A stretch of DNA of 64,000 bases from Paenirhizobium selenitireducens ATCC BAA-1503 (GTDB taxonomy: Bacteria > Pseudomonadota > Alphaproteobacteria > Rhizobiales > Rhizobiaceae): the NCBI RefSeq assembly GCF_000518785.1, contig NZ_KI912495.1, positions 26,257 through 90,256 on the forward strand. The letters are read 5' to 3'. Of the stretch, positions 16,476-26,124 are shown one piece after another. The translations under genes were made by a program, and so were the position numbers. The notes under the pieces were generated by a model. The model worked only from the letters and a program-made list of their open reading frames with translations. It ran no database searches and was not told the DNA's origin. How positions within the stretch are numbered: position 1 is the first letter of the stretch; every line of letters starts with the position of its first letter.

Positions 16476-17348
16476 ATGTCGTCCCAGCACAGGTCCGTCT
16501 TCAGCTTCCTCTCGGCATCGCCGAGCGCGGAGATGATGGGCGCGCTCGATCTCGGCCTGGGGCGATCGGCGGCGATCTGGCGCAATGCCAACGACCGCAT
16601 GACCTATGAACGCACGGCGGATCACACGTTCAGCCTCTATCTCGAAGGCGGGGTCGGCACGCGTAGGCTCGACGGTGGCCCCCGCCATGGCTGGCCGGGC
16701 GCCTTCTGCCTCATGCCGCAGGGCACCTCGTCGGAATGGGAGATTACCGACCTCTTCGAGTTCGTCCACTTCTATGTCCCCGATCATGAACTCCGGCGCG
16801 TCTTTGCCGAGACCTTCGACCAGGATGCCCGGCTGATGGTTCTGCCCGAGGCGACCTTCGATCATGCGCCGGCGCTGGCCGAGGCGCTGCGCCGGCTCGC
16901 CTTGGCGACGCGGTCGCAACAGCCGCTGCTGGCCGAGGAGGCGATCAACACCGCCTTCGTCACTCTGCTTGGCGATCCGCGCTATGGCGGCGCCCGCTCG
17001 CGCGCCATCCGGGGCGGTCTCTCGCCGGCCGTCCGGCGGCGCCTCCTCGACTATATCGAAGCTCATCTCGACAGCCAGGTCACGCTGAGCGACCTGGCGT
17101 CGATCGCCGGTCTGAGCGAGTTTCACCTGCAGCGCATGTTCACTGCCAGCTGCGGCATCTCTCCCCATGGTTGGGTGCTGCGCCGGCGTCTTGCCCGCGC
17201 CAAGTCCCTCCTGGCAGGATGCGATCCGATCGCGCAGATCGCATCCGCCTGCGGCTTCAGCAGCCAGAGCCACATGACGCGGGTCTTCAAGGCTATGACG
17301 GGCACGACGCCGTCCTCCTACCGGCACGGCGTCGCGGTTGCTGCCTGA
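16476..17348 (+). CDS. AraC-family transcriptional regulator
   Basis: 290 residues. The N-terminal 165 residues form a cupin-like ligand domain (HTFSLYLEGGVGTRRL, GAFCLMPQGTSSEWEI). The C-terminal 100 residues carry two helix-turn-helix units: LSDLASIAGLSEFHLQRMFTASCGISPHGWV and IAQIASACGFSSQSHMTRVFKAMTGTTPSSYR, the standard AraC signature. It is divergent from the DMT exporter gene, its likely target. The effector is unknown. It ends 8 bases before the stop of the convergent aldo/keto reductase gene. Confidence 0.92.
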   Translation: MSSQHRSVFSFLSASPSAEMMGALDLGLGRSAAIWRNANDRMTYERTADHTFSLYLEGGVGTRRLDGGPRHGWPGAFCLMPQGTSSEWEITDLFEFVHFYVPDHELRRVFAETFDQDARLMVLPEATFDHAPALAEALRRLALATRSQQPLLAEEAINTAFVTLLGDPRYGGARSRAIRGGLSPAVRRRLLDYIEAHLDSQVTLSDLASIAGLSEFHLQRMFTASCGISPHGWVLRRRLARAKSLLAGCDPIAQIASACGFSSQSHMTRVFKAMTGTTPSSYRHGVAVAA

Positions 17349-17356
17349 ACGGTGGG

Positions 17357-18355
<999 letters not shown>

Positions 18356-18463
18356 GAAATCGTACCTCTGATGTTCGATCACCGTCCGTCAGTATAGACG
18401 GAGGTGACGGGGGCAAGATAGCGCGGCATCAGTCTGCCGATAATGCATGCAATCTGTCGCAGC

Positions 18464-18484
18464 TTGTTCTATCAGATAGAACAA
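18464..18484. promoter_or_regulatory. Perfect 21-bp palindrome overlapping the lysR start
   Basis: TTGTTCTATC (18464-18473) and GATAGAACAA (18475-18484) are exact mirror halves around a single A at 18474. The last A is the first base of the LysR start codon. The spacing fits the dyad sites of LysR-type regulators, and binding here would also occlude the ribosome-binding region of the gene, a simple autorepression layout. Confidence 0.75.
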
Positions 18485-19374
18485 TGAACAGGATCCAACT
18501 CTCGCAGCTTGCCGTTCTGGCCGCCGTTGCCGAAGGCCGCAGCTTTCGCAAGGCGGCCGAGGAACTGGGCATTGCCCCCTCCGCCGTCAGCCATGCCGTG
18601 ACCGCGCTGGAGGCGAGCCTCGGCGTGCGCCTGCTCGCCCGCACCACCCGCAGCGTCGCGCCGACGGAGGAGGGACGCATGCTCTTGGAAACGCTGTCGC
18701 CGGCGCTCGCCGACATCGGTGCGGTGCTGGAGGGGCTTGCGGACCGCAGGGGTACGCCGGCGGGGCCGTTGCGCGTGACCATGCCGATGCTCGCCGCCGA
18801 AGACCTGATCGCTCCGCGCCTTGGCGCCTTCCTCAGCGCCTATCCGGAGATCGAGCTGGACGTCGTCACCAATGACCGCTTCGAGGACATCGTCGCCGAA
18901 GGTTTTGACGCGGGGCTGAGGCTCGGCGAGCATCTGGAGGCCGACATGATCGCGGTTCGCGCCAGCGGTCCGCAGCGTGGTGTGATCGTCGCGGCGCCGG
19001 CCTACATCGCCGCCCATGGCCGGCCGCAGGCGCCGGACGATCTCATTCATCACCGTTGCATCCGGCGGCGTTTTTCCAGCGGGCGCATCTATCGCTGGGA
19101 GCTGGAAAAGGCGGGAAAGGTGTTGGCCGTCGACGTGTCCGGCCCGCTGATCCTCTCCGACCAGCGGCTGATACGCCGCGCGGCGATCGACGGCGTGGGG
19201 CTTGCCTACCTGTTTGATGGGCGCGTCGACGCGGATGTCGCCGCCGGAAGGCTCGTCCCCGTGCTTGAGGACTGGTGCCCGCCCTTCGAGGGCTTCTTCA
19301 TCTACTATCCCTCGCGCCGCCAGATGCGCCCGGCGCTGCGCGCCTTCGTGGATTTCTTTCGGCACCGGGGCTGA
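18484..19374 (+). CDS. LysR-family transcriptional regulator
   Basis: 296 residues. The N-terminal winged helix (1-60) reads MNRIQLSQLAVLAAVAEGRSFRKAAEELGIAPSAVSHAVTALEASLGVRLLARTTRSV, typical of LTTRs. The remainder is a periplasmic-binding-like effector domain (MPMLAAEDLIAPRLGAFLSAYPEIELDVV). The start is placed at the ATG inside a perfect palindrome; the wHTH would be intact. It probably controls the divergent aldo/keto reductase and itself. The effector is unknown. Confidence 0.93.
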   Translation: MNRIQLSQLAVLAAVAEGRSFRKAAEELGIAPSAVSHAVTALEASLGVRLLARTTRSVAPTEEGRMLLETLSPALADIGAVLEGLADRRGTPAGPLRVTMPMLAAEDLIAPRLGAFLSAYPEIELDVVTNDRFEDIVAEGFDAGLRLGEHLEADMIAVRASGPQRGVIVAAPAYIAAHGRPQAPDDLIHHRCIRRRFSSGRIYRWELEKAGKVLAVDVSGPLILSDQRLIRRAAIDGVGLAYLFDGRVDADVAAGRLVPVLEDWCPPFEGFFIYYPSRRQMRPALRAFVDFFRHRG

Positions 19375-19414
19375 CGGATCAGCGCCGTCCATGATCTGGG
19401 TGGTGTGCCTGGAA

Positions 19415-19759
19415 CTAACGACGGCGAAGAATGTTTGCGACGTTCGGCGACAGCCGGTCCCTGGTCAGCGCGACGTAGTCGGCATAACCGATACGTCCGT
19501 CGGCAATGCCGTTGGCAACACGCGCGCAAACCGTCTCCGGCCCGAGCTTGACCGAAATCCTGGCCAGCTCCGCGTCGGTCTTGCGTCGTTCCGCCGGATT
19601 TGTCTTGTATTCCTTCACGCACCTTCGGATCAACTCGTCCTTGAGCTTCGGGCTCCCCTCAAGAGCTGTCTGCATTGCCGCATATCTCGGCTCCGACACG
19701 GCACAACCGACCAGCCCCAGACCGATCAGGGCAAGAAAAATTGGACTTCTGAGGTTCAT
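19415..19759 (-). CDS. Small lipoprotein (tandem copy A)
   Basis: 114 residues. The ATG at 19759 yields a lipoprotein signal MNLRSPIFLALIGLGLVGC with the lipobox LVGC; longer frames upstream would bury it. The mature part, AVSEPRYAAMQTALEGSPKLKDELIRRCVKEY..., ends after a segment similar to GRIGYADYVALTRDRL. It matches no family that I recognise but is clearly a paralogue of the next gene: both share GCAVS, RYxA, TALEGSPKLK, a conserved second Cys pair (RRC, TVCARV) and ADGRIGYADY/ANGRLTYQDY. Likely an outer-membrane or periplasmic anchored protein. Confidence 0.8.
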   Translation of the reverse strand: MNLRSPIFLALIGLGLVGCAVSEPRYAAMQTALEGSPKLKDELIRRCVKEYKTNPAERRKTDAELARISVKLGPETVCARVANGIADGRIGYADYVALTRDRLSPNVANILRRR

Positions 19760-19927
19760 TCCGATTCCTATCCAAGAAAGCACCGACGTGCCTCTGGCTC
19801 GTCGGTGCCCGGCTTTTGCCGTCAATCGGTGTGCTGATCGCGCATGTGCAAAAGGCCAAGCGGCTGCCTGGCTTCGGTTGCAGCAGGTTTGCCGGTTCAA
19901 GCCGAACCAGGATCCGATCGATGGAGT

Positions 19928-20272
19928 TTACCGGCCCTGGATGATCTTGATGGTGGCCGGAGTGGGATTGCCGGTCATGCCGGACTTGTAGTCCTGATAG
20001 GTCAAGCGCCCGTTGGCCCATGCATTGTAGACACGTGTGCACAAGACCTTAGGCACAGCCGCAGTCGATGTATTGGCCAGCATCGCAAGAACTTTCAGTT
20101 TTTCGGACGACTTGGACTTCGTGTCCTTTGTGCATTGGTTGATAGCCTCCTGCTTCAGCTTCGGGCTCCCCTCCAGCGCAGTACGGCCAGCTTCATATCG
20201 CTGCTGGGATACGGCACACCCGCTCAAGGACAGTGCGACAGCGAGCAAGGGCAAAGAATATCTGATTGTCAT
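19928..20272 (-). CDS. Small lipoprotein (tandem copy B)
   Basis: 114 residues, identical in length to copy A. Signal MTIRYSLPLLAVALSLSGC with lipobox SLSGC. The mature protein has AVSQQRYEAGRTALEGSPKLKQEAINQCTKD, then VPKVLCTRVYNAWANGRLTYQDYKSGM. Two cysteines besides the lipidated one are conserved with copy A, suggesting a disulfide. The sequences have diverged to roughly half identity by eye, so the duplication is old. Copy B lies upstream of copy A with a 168-base gap. Function unknown. Confidence 0.8.
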   Translation of the reverse strand: MTIRYSLPLLAVALSLSGCAVSQQRYEAGRTALEGSPKLKQEAINQCTKDTKSKSSEKLKVLAMLANTSTAAVPKVLCTRVYNAWANGRLTYQDYKSGMTGNPTPATIKIIQGR

Positions 20273-20338
20273 GTGTAAATAGATCCGGTTGAAATGATGC
20301 GCACTTCATAGTTGTTTCGCCGTTGTCGGGCAATAGCC

Positions 20339-20785
20339 TTACGCCAGCGCCATCCGATAGCGCACGTGTCCGTCTTCCTTCGCATAGGTGTCGTAGAGCT
20401 TGCGCGCTGTCGCATTGTCGTGGTTGGTGTGCCAGTAGAGGCGGGACCAGCCCTTTTGCATGGCGAGGGCGATCAGATCGTCGATCAGGGCCCGGCCGAG
20501 ACCGCGGCCGCGGAATTTTTCATCGAGATAGAGGTCTTCCAGATAGCAGTCCGGGGTCAGTGCCCAGGTGGAATCGTGGAAGTGGTGGATGGCGAAACCG
20601 GCCATCTGGTCACCGACCAGCGCCACCCGCATGGCGACGCGGGACGAAGGGTCGAGGATGCGCGCCCAGGTGCGGTTGGTGATCTCTTCCGGCAGGTCGA
20701 CCTTGTAGAAGGTGAGGTATCCCTTCCACAGGCGCCGCCAGGCGACTTCGTCGGCGGGCTCGGCATAACGTATCTCGATGGTCAT
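20339..20785 (-). CDS. GNAT-family N-acetyltransferase
   Basis: 148 residues with the GNAT fold: IEIRYAEPADEVAWRRLWKGYL at the start, the acetyl-CoA-binding loop FRGRGLGRALIDDLIALAM (Q/RxxGxG/A motif) and the C-terminal WHTNHDNATARKLYDTYA. The acceptor is unknown. It starts 7 bases downstream of the aldo/keto reductase stop and is probably co-transcribed with it. Confidence 0.92.
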   Translation of the reverse strand: MTIEIRYAEPADEVAWRRLWKGYLTFYKVDLPEEITNRTWARILDPSSRVAMRVALVGDQMAGFAIHHFHDSTWALTPDCYLEDLYLDEKFRGRGLGRALIDDLIALAMQKGWSRLYWHTNHDNATARKLYDTYAKEDGHVRYRMALA

Positions 20786-20792
20786 GGAATTC

Positions 20793-21743
20793 TTACGCTC
20801 CGGCGTCGGTGAGGAGAGTCATCTGGGCTTCGGAAAGCGCAAGCTCGCCGGCGGCGATCAGGCTTTCGAGCTGGCGAAGGCTGGTGGCGGAGGCGATCGG
20901 CGCGGTGATGCCGGGACGCGCTACGACCCAGGCGATCGCGACGGTTGCCGGCGTGGTGCCGGTCTCGGCCGCGACCTGGTCTAGGGCGGCGAGGATCTTC
21001 AAGCCCTTGTCGTCGAGATAATTGCCGACGCGGTAGCTGCGCGCCGCACCTTCCGTGTCCTTCAGGCTGCGATACTTGCCGGTGAGGAAGCCGGCGGCGA
21101 GCGCGTAATAGCTGATGACGCCGATCTCTTCCTTGACGCAGAGGTCGGCAAGCGGCCCTTCGAACCTGTCGCGGGTATAGAGATTGTATTCCGGCTGCAC
21201 GACGTCATAGCGCGGCAGGTTGTTTTTTGCCGCGGCGTCGAGCGAAGCCTGCAACTGGTCGGCCTCGTAGTTCGAGCAGCCGATCGCCCGGACCTTGCCC
21301 TGCTGCTTGAGCCGGGCAAAGGCCTCCAGCGTTTCCTCGATCGGCACGTCCTCGTCCGGCTTGTGGGCGAGATAGAGGTCGATATAATCGGTGCCGAGCC
21401 GCTTTAGCGAGGCCTCGGCCGCTTCCGCGATCCACTTGGCGGAAAGCCCGGTCTTTCGCCCTTGGCTGTCGAAGCCGACCTTGGTCACGATCACCGCCTT
21501 GTCGCGGGCGACATGGCCGCGCTTCAGCCACCGGCCGATGATTTCCTCGCTCTCGCCGCCCTTGTGGCCGTCGACCCAGGAGGAATAGACGTCTGCCGTG
21601 TCGATCGCATTGTAGCCTGCGTCGAAAAAGGCATCGAGCAGGTCGAACGAGGTCTTTTCGTCGACGGTCCAGCCGAACACATTGCCGCCGAAGACGACGG
21701 GCGCGATGGAAAGGCCGGTGCGGCCGAGCGAACGCTTCTGCAT
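20793..21743 (-). CDS. Aldo/keto reductase (second copy)
   Basis: 316 residues. Starts MQKRSLGRTGLSIAPVVFGGNVFGW. The tetrad residues are seen in AIDTADVYSSW (Asp, Tyr), IVTKVGFDS (Lys) and IDLYLAHKPDEDV (His); GCSNYEADQLQASL is the expected strand-loop and APIASATSLRQLESL the cofactor end. It belongs to the YghZ/Tas-like group and is distinct from the copy at 17357-18355. Forms a likely operon with the GNAT gene downstream. Substrate unknown. Confidence 0.92.
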   Translation of the reverse strand: MQKRSLGRTGLSIAPVVFGGNVFGWTVDEKTSFDLLDAFFDAGYNAIDTADVYSSWVDGHKGGESEEIIGRWLKRGHVARDKAVIVTKVGFDSQGRKTGLSAKWIAEAAEASLKRLGTDYIDLYLAHKPDEDVPIEETLEAFARLKQQGKVRAIGCSNYEADQLQASLDAAAKNNLPRYDVVQPEYNLYTRDRFEGPLADLCVKEEIGVISYYALAAGFLTGKYRSLKDTEGAARSYRVGNYLDDKGLKILAALDQVAAETGTTPATVAIAWVVARPGITAPIASATSLRQLESLIAAGELALSEAQMTLLTDAGA

Positions 21744-21831
21744 GGGTAAACTCCGTGGGTTCGCGGGAGGCGGCCGAAGGCGGCCGGGCTTGAGAGGTCG
21801 CAGGTTAGCAACCGCGCCTGTGATCGACCAC

Positions 21832-22830
21832 TCAATTTCTTTGATCGGACGTCCTGTAGTGGCTCGGCGGCAGGGTGTTGTGCTGCGCCCAGATGCGCCT
21901 GAGATGGCGCGGTGAGGAGAAACCCGCCCGCTCGGCCACCGTCTCCATGTCGAGGCGGGAGTGAGAGAGGATGTCGCGCGCCAGCGTCACCCGCATCAGA
22001 TTGACGTAAGCGATGACGGACAATCCGGCGTGCTCGCGAAACAGCCGTGTCATGTGGCGCTCGCTCAAATGGCCGAGATCCGCCAGCTGCGACAGCGTCC
22101 AGTCGCGCGCCGGATCGGCCATGATCGCATCCTGGATGCGGTGGATCGCCGGGTGCAGGTGGTTGCGGCCGGACAGCCAAGGGGAGAGCTGTGGATCGGC
22201 GCCGCTGCGGCGCATGTAGATCACCATGGTCCGCGCGATCGCCAGCGCAACGGGGGCGGAGGTCAGCTTCGCGACGATGTGCAGCATCAGGTCTATGCCG
22301 GTGGAGATGCCGGCGCTGGAAAAGCGTTCGCCGTCCTCGACGAAGAGGCGGTTTTCCAGCACCTGCGCGGTCGGAGAGAGACGCCGCAGGTCGTCGATGC
22401 AGTCCGAATGGGTGGTGCAGGCATGGCCGTCGAGCAGGCCGGCGGATGCTGCAAGCAGGGCGCCGGAACAGATGGTGACGAGCGTGATGCCGGGCACGAC
22501 GACGCGGCCGAGCCAGCGCGCGATCTCCGCCCGCTCCGCCGCGACCGATGCCGGATCGGGAACCGCGCCCATGCTGCCGGAAATGACGACATAGGCGCCG
22601 TCGGGGAGGCGATCGGGCAGGGGCTGGAGATTGGCGAGCGTCAGCCCGATCGATGTTGTCTGTTCGGCACGGGCAGCGACGAAACGGCAGTCGAACAGGA
22701 TTTCCTCCTGTTCGCTGTTGGCATAGCGCAACACCTCGACCGGACCGGCGACATCCATCAAGAGCGTGTGCGGCGGCAGCACGACATAGACAGGGATGGT
22801 CCGGCGGTCGGGGCGGGGCGCGGCTGTCAT
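21832..22830 (-). CDS. GlxA-type AraC regulator with DJ-1/PfpI domain
   Basis: 332 residues. The N-terminal 190 residues form a DJ-1/PfpI-like domain (IPVYVVLPPHTLLMDVAGPVEVLRYA, with the elbow LVTICSGALLAASAGLLDG), as in GlxA regulators. The C-terminal AraC domain has WTLSQLADLGHLSERHMTRLFREHAGLSVIAYV and METVAERAGFSSPRHLRRIWAQHN. Start at ATG 22830, which overlaps the stop of the cysteine hydrolase by 4 bases (ATGA), so translation is coupled. Such regulators often control catabolism of small nitrogen compounds or isonitriles; the target here is unknown. Confidence 0.92.
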   Translation of the reverse strand: MTAAPRPDRRTIPVYVVLPPHTLLMDVAGPVEVLRYANSEQEEILFDCRFVAARAEQTTSIGLTLANLQPLPDRLPDGAYVVISGSMGAVPDPASVAAERAEIARWLGRVVVPGITLVTICSGALLAASAGLLDGHACTTHSDCIDDLRRLSPTAQVLENRLFVEDGERFSSAGISTGIDLMLHIVAKLTSAPVALAIARTMVIYMRRSGADPQLSPWLSGRNHLHPAIHRIQDAIMADPARDWTLSQLADLGHLSERHMTRLFREHAGLSVIAYVNLMRVTLARDILSHSRLDMETVAERAGFSSPRHLRRIWAQHNTLPPSHYRTSDQRN

Positions 22831-23387
22831 GCGGCAAGCCCGATCTGGCCGAGCGCCTGTTCGACCGTCGCGATGCGGGCAAAGCGACCGGCAAGCACGA
22901 GTTCGGTGCGGGTCTTGATGTCGGCCGCGCTGAAGACCTGGCCAGAGGCATGGGTCATCGGGAAGGTCAGCGTCGCCTCGGTGACGTAGTCGACCGCAAA
23001 GCCGAGATCGGCGCCGTGGCGCGTCGTTGTCTCGCAGCACTGCTCGGTGCGGATGCCCGAGACGATCAGCCGGCCGATGCCGCGCTGGCGCAGCCAGATT
23101 TCGAGCGGCGTGCCGACGAAGGCCGAGTGCCGGGTCTTGTGGATGATGACATCAGGCTCGATCTTAAGGCCGGCGAGCGTCGTGACGAAACCGCTGTCGA
23201 GGCGGAATTCTGCATCGTTGTCGGTGTGGAAGATCTGCACGACGGCATGGCCGGCGGCCTTCGCCCCGTCGATCAGCGCCTGCTGCCTGGAGAGGAAATC
23301 GACGACGTCCTCGTCGCGCCAGTAGGGGCGGTGGCGGAAGGATTCCTGTACGTCGATGACAAGGAGGGCTGTGTTGCTGGCGGTCAT
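22827..23387 (-). CDS. Isochorismatase-like cysteine hydrolase
   Basis: 186 residues. The ATG at 23387 is preceded by GAGG at 9 bases; the ATG at 23396 would touch the ribosome binding site. The catalytic triad of the family is present: Asp in LLVIDVQESF, Lys in IHKTRHSAF and Cys in GIRTEQCCETTTRHGADLG. Members hydrolyse amides or vinyl ethers (nicotinamidase, isochorismatase, N-carbamoyl hydrolases); this one is not resolved further. It forms a two-gene unit with the GlxA-type regulator downstream. Confidence 0.9.
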   Translation of the reverse strand: MTASNTALLVIDVQESFRHRPYWRDEDVVDFLSRQQALIDGAKAAGHAVVQIFHTDNDAEFRLDSGFVTTLAGLKIEPDVIIHKTRHSAFVGTPLEIWLRQRGIGRLIVSGIRTEQCCETTTRHGADLGFAVDYVTEATLTFPMTHASGQVFSAADIKTRTELVLAGRFARIATVEQALGQIGLAA

Positions 23388-23587
23388 TTTCTGCATCCTC
23401 TGTGTTGATGGGATAGCCGAAAATACCGCATGAGAAAAAGGGAAAAAGTTCTGCTCCGGACGATGATGGGACATTTCCGGCCAACCATGATCTGCCACGC
23501 GGCACGCCCTGACCTGCCTTCGAGGCCCGTTGCCAAGCGGCGGATCTCTGACTAGGGTCGCGCGGCAACGTTACAGGAGGAGCCCCC

Positions 23588-24577
23588 ATGCTGCGTTTCG
23601 GAATTCTGTCCACGGCCAAGATCGGCCGCGACCTCGTCGTGCCGGCCATGCAGGACGCCGAGAACTGCGTCGTCACGGCGGTTGCAAGCCGTGATATTTC
23701 CAAGGCGCGCGCCATGGCTGATCGCTTCTCCGTGCCGCATGCCTTCGGCTCCTACGAGGAAATGCTGGCCTCCGATACGATTGATGCCGTCTACATTCCG
23801 CTGCCGACGGCGCAGCACGTCGAATGGACGATCAGGGCCGCCGACGCCGGCAAGCATGTGCTGTGCGAAAAGCCGATTGCGCTCAAGGCGTCGGACATCG
23901 ACCAGCTGATCGCGGCGCGCGACCGAAACGGCGTGCTGGTCTCCGAAGCGTTCATGGTCACTTACGCGCCGGTCTGGCGCAAGGTGCGCGCCCTGCTGTC
24001 CGAAGGGGCGATCGGCCGGCTGCGCCACGTGCAGGGCGTCTTCACCTATTTCAACCGCGACCCCGGCAACATGCGCAACATTCCCGAACTCGGCGGCGGC
24101 GGCCTGCCGGACATCGGCGTCTATCCGGCGATCGCCACGCGTTTCGCCACCGGCACCGAACCGTTGAAGGTGCAGGCCGTGGTCGAGCGTGATGCCGAAT
24201 TCGGCACCGACATCTATTCGAGCGTCAAGGCGGATTTCGGCACTTTCGAGCTGAGCTTCTACGTCTCGACCCAGATGGCCAACCGCCAGTCCATGGTGTT
24301 CCACGGCACGGAAGGCTTCATCGAGGTCCGTTCGCCCTTCAACGCCGATCGCTGGGGCGCCGAAGAGGTCGAGCTTTCCAACCAGTCGCACAACCAGTCG
24401 CAGGTCTTCCGCTTCCAGGACAGCCGGCAGTATCGGCGCGAGGCCGAGGCCTTTGCCAAGGCAGCGCTGAGCGGCGATCGCTCCGACGTCGTAAACCTGG
24501 AAAGCTCGCGCGACAACCAGCGCTTCATCGACGCGATCTATCGCGCCGGCGAGAAGGACGGCTGGGAGACGGTCTGA
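23588..24577 (+). CDS. Gfo/Idh/MocA-family oxidoreductase
   Basis: 329 residues. The N-terminal Rossmann fold begins [35 protein letters not shown], and the conserved EKPIAL (in [16 protein letters not shown]) lies near residue 95. The C-terminal substrate domain contains [21 protein letters not shown], with the DxG(x)Y pattern seen in glucose-fructose oxidoreductase and dimeric dihydrodiol dehydrogenase relatives. It probably oxidises a sugar or cyclitol with NAD(P). AGGAGG lies 9 bases upstream of the ATG. No sugar operon lies around it. Confidence 0.92.
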   Translation: MLRFGILSTAKIGRDLVVPAMQDAENCVVTAVASRDISKARAMADRFSVPHAFGSYEEMLASDTIDAVYIPLPTAQHVEWTIRAADAGKHVLCEKPIALKASDIDQLIAARDRNGVLVSEAFMVTYAPVWRKVRALLSEGAIGRLRHVQGVFTYFNRDPGNMRNIPELGGGGLPDIGVYPAIATRFATGTEPLKVQAVVERDAEFGTDIYSSVKADFGTFELSFYVSTQMANRQSMVFHGTEGFIEVRSPFNADRWGAEEVELSNQSHNQSQVFRFQDSRQYRREAEAFAKAALSGDRSDVVNLESSRDNQRFIDAIYRAGEKDGWETV

Positions 24578-24585
24578 GCCGGAGA

Positions 24586-24960
24586 TCAGCGGCGAAAGAC
24601 GAAGCGCGAATAGCCGAAGAAGGAAAAGGCCATGGCGGCGATCGAGGCGATCACCAGCGCCGCCATCGGCTGGAGGATCGGCAGCGACAGAAGAAGCCCG
24701 CTATAGATCAGATAGTTGACCGCGGACGAGACGAGGCCGACCGAGCCGTAGCGGAAGCCTTCCACCGCGATCGAGCGGCGCGAGGCGCCGAAGGTGAAGC
24801 TGCGGTTCAGATACCAGGTTGCGACGAGCGCAACCGCAATGGCGATGGCACGGGCGAGGAAGGGACCGAGCGGTGTCGTTTCGAGCAGCAGCCAGAGCAG
24901 GACGGCATCGATGACGAAACCCGCCGTGCCGACGATGCCGAAGCGGACAAGCTTCTTCAT
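24586..24960 (-). CDS. GtrA-family membrane protein
   Basis: 124 residues with four membrane helices and the GtrA pattern: KLVRFGIVGTAGFVIDAVLLWLL at the start, WYLNRSFTFG in the middle and AMAFSFFGYSRFVFRR at the end. GtrA proteins are thought to flip undecaprenyl-phosphate-linked sugars across the inner membrane. The start overlaps the stop of the GT2 gene by 4 bases, so the two are translationally coupled. In phage serotype-conversion clusters gtrA and gtrB have exactly this pairing. Confidence 0.92.
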   Translation of the reverse strand: MKKLVRFGIVGTAGFVIDAVLLWLLLETTPLGPFLARAIAIAVALVATWYLNRSFTFGASRRSIAVEGFRYGSVGLVSSAVNYLIYSGLLLSLPILQPMAALVIASIAAMAFSFFGYSRFVFRR

Positions 24961-25961
24961 GCCGCGTCGGCGGTTCGCGCCGGCTTACGCTTTTCGCGGT
25001 CCGCGCGGGCGCCCGGTTGCGCATGGGCAAGCGCCGGCAGGCTGAGATAGTGGATGCGCAGCTGTTCGGCGCGCGAGCGGGCGAGCGAATCGAGGATCAG
25101 CCCGGCGGTGAAGGCGAGCAGCGACATCATCATCAGCGCCGTCGCCAGGATCCAGGTCGGCATGCGGCTGACGAGGCCGGTGGTGAAGTATTCGACGAGC
25201 ACGGGGGCCATGAAGATGAGGCTCGCCGCCATGATCGTCGCCGCGATAGCGCCGAAGAAGGCGAAAGGACGGGTTTCCTTCATCAGCATGGCAAACATCC
25301 ACAGGATCTTTGCGCCGTCCCTGAAGGTCGACAGCTTGGAATGCGAGCCTTCCGGGCGGCGGCCATAGTCGAGCTCGAGCTCGGCCACCGGCAGCTTCAG
25401 CCGCGAGGCATGGACCGACATTTCCGTCTCGATCTCGAACCCGGCCGAGACGGCGGGGAAGCTCTTGACGAAACGGCGGGAAAAGACCCGGTAACCCGAC
25501 AGGATGTCGGTGAAGTCGCTGCCGAACAGGAAACGGTAGAGTTTGTTGAACAGCCGGTTGCCGAAGGCGTGGCCGTTGCGGCCTGCGTCGGCATGCACGC
25601 CACGACGCGTGCCGACCACCATGTCGGCGCGCTCGGTCACAAGCGTGCGGATCAGTTCCTCGGCATCGTCGGGTGCATAGGTGCCGTCGCCGTCGGCCAT
25701 GACATAGACGTCGGCCTCGATGTCGCAGAACATGCGGCGCACCACATGGCCCTTGCCCTGCCGGCGCTCGCGCATGACGGTTGCGCCGGCAAGCATGGCC
25801 GTCAGCGCCGTGCCGTCGGTTGAGTTGTTGTCGTAGACGTAGATGCGCGCCTGCGGCAGCGCCGCGCGGAAACCCTGCACCACGGCGCCGATCGTGCCTG
25901 CTTCGTTATAGCAGGGCAGCAGTACCGCCACGTCGAGATTTTCGGATGCTGGCCCACGCAT
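24957..25961 (-). CDS. Family 2 glycosyltransferase, GtrB/DPM1-like
   Basis: 334 residues. The catalytic GT-A domain reads DVAVLLPCYNEAGTIGAVVQGFR, YVYDNNSTDGTALTA and VMADGDGTYAPDDAEEL (the DxD-type motif MADGDGTY), followed by LSGYRVFSRRFVKSFP. Two membrane helices near residues 235-300 are followed by a basic tail. This matches polyprenyl-phosphate glycosyltransferases that load a sugar on undecaprenyl phosphate at the cytoplasmic face. With the coupled GtrA it should form a lipid-linked sugar supply unit. The nucleotide sugar is not known. Confidence 0.92.
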   Translation of the reverse strand: MRGPASENLDVAVLLPCYNEAGTIGAVVQGFRAALPQARIYVYDNNSTDGTALTAMLAGATVMRERRQGKGHVVRRMFCDIEADVYVMADGDGTYAPDDAEELIRTLVTERADMVVGTRRGVHADAGRNGHAFGNRLFNKLYRFLFGSDFTDILSGYRVFSRRFVKSFPAVSAGFEIETEMSVHASRLKLPVAELELDYGRRPEGSHSKLSTFRDGAKILWMFAMLMKETRPFAFFGAIAATIMAASLIFMAPVLVEYFTTGLVSRMPTWILATALMMMSLLAFTAGLILDSLARSRAEQLRIHYLSLPALAHAQPGARADREKRKPARTADAA

Positions 25962-26124
25962 ATCGGCTACTCACGACAGAAGACATGCCCGACGATGATC
26001 GTGTCCGGCCCGGTTTTACTATTTCTTGAGAAGGTTAAGGCTAGGTTTCGCCGATCGATACCAAGCAATGTTTTTCGCCTCACGCTCCCTGCGCGAGGCC
26101 TCATCTTCGGGGTTTGACGCGCGT

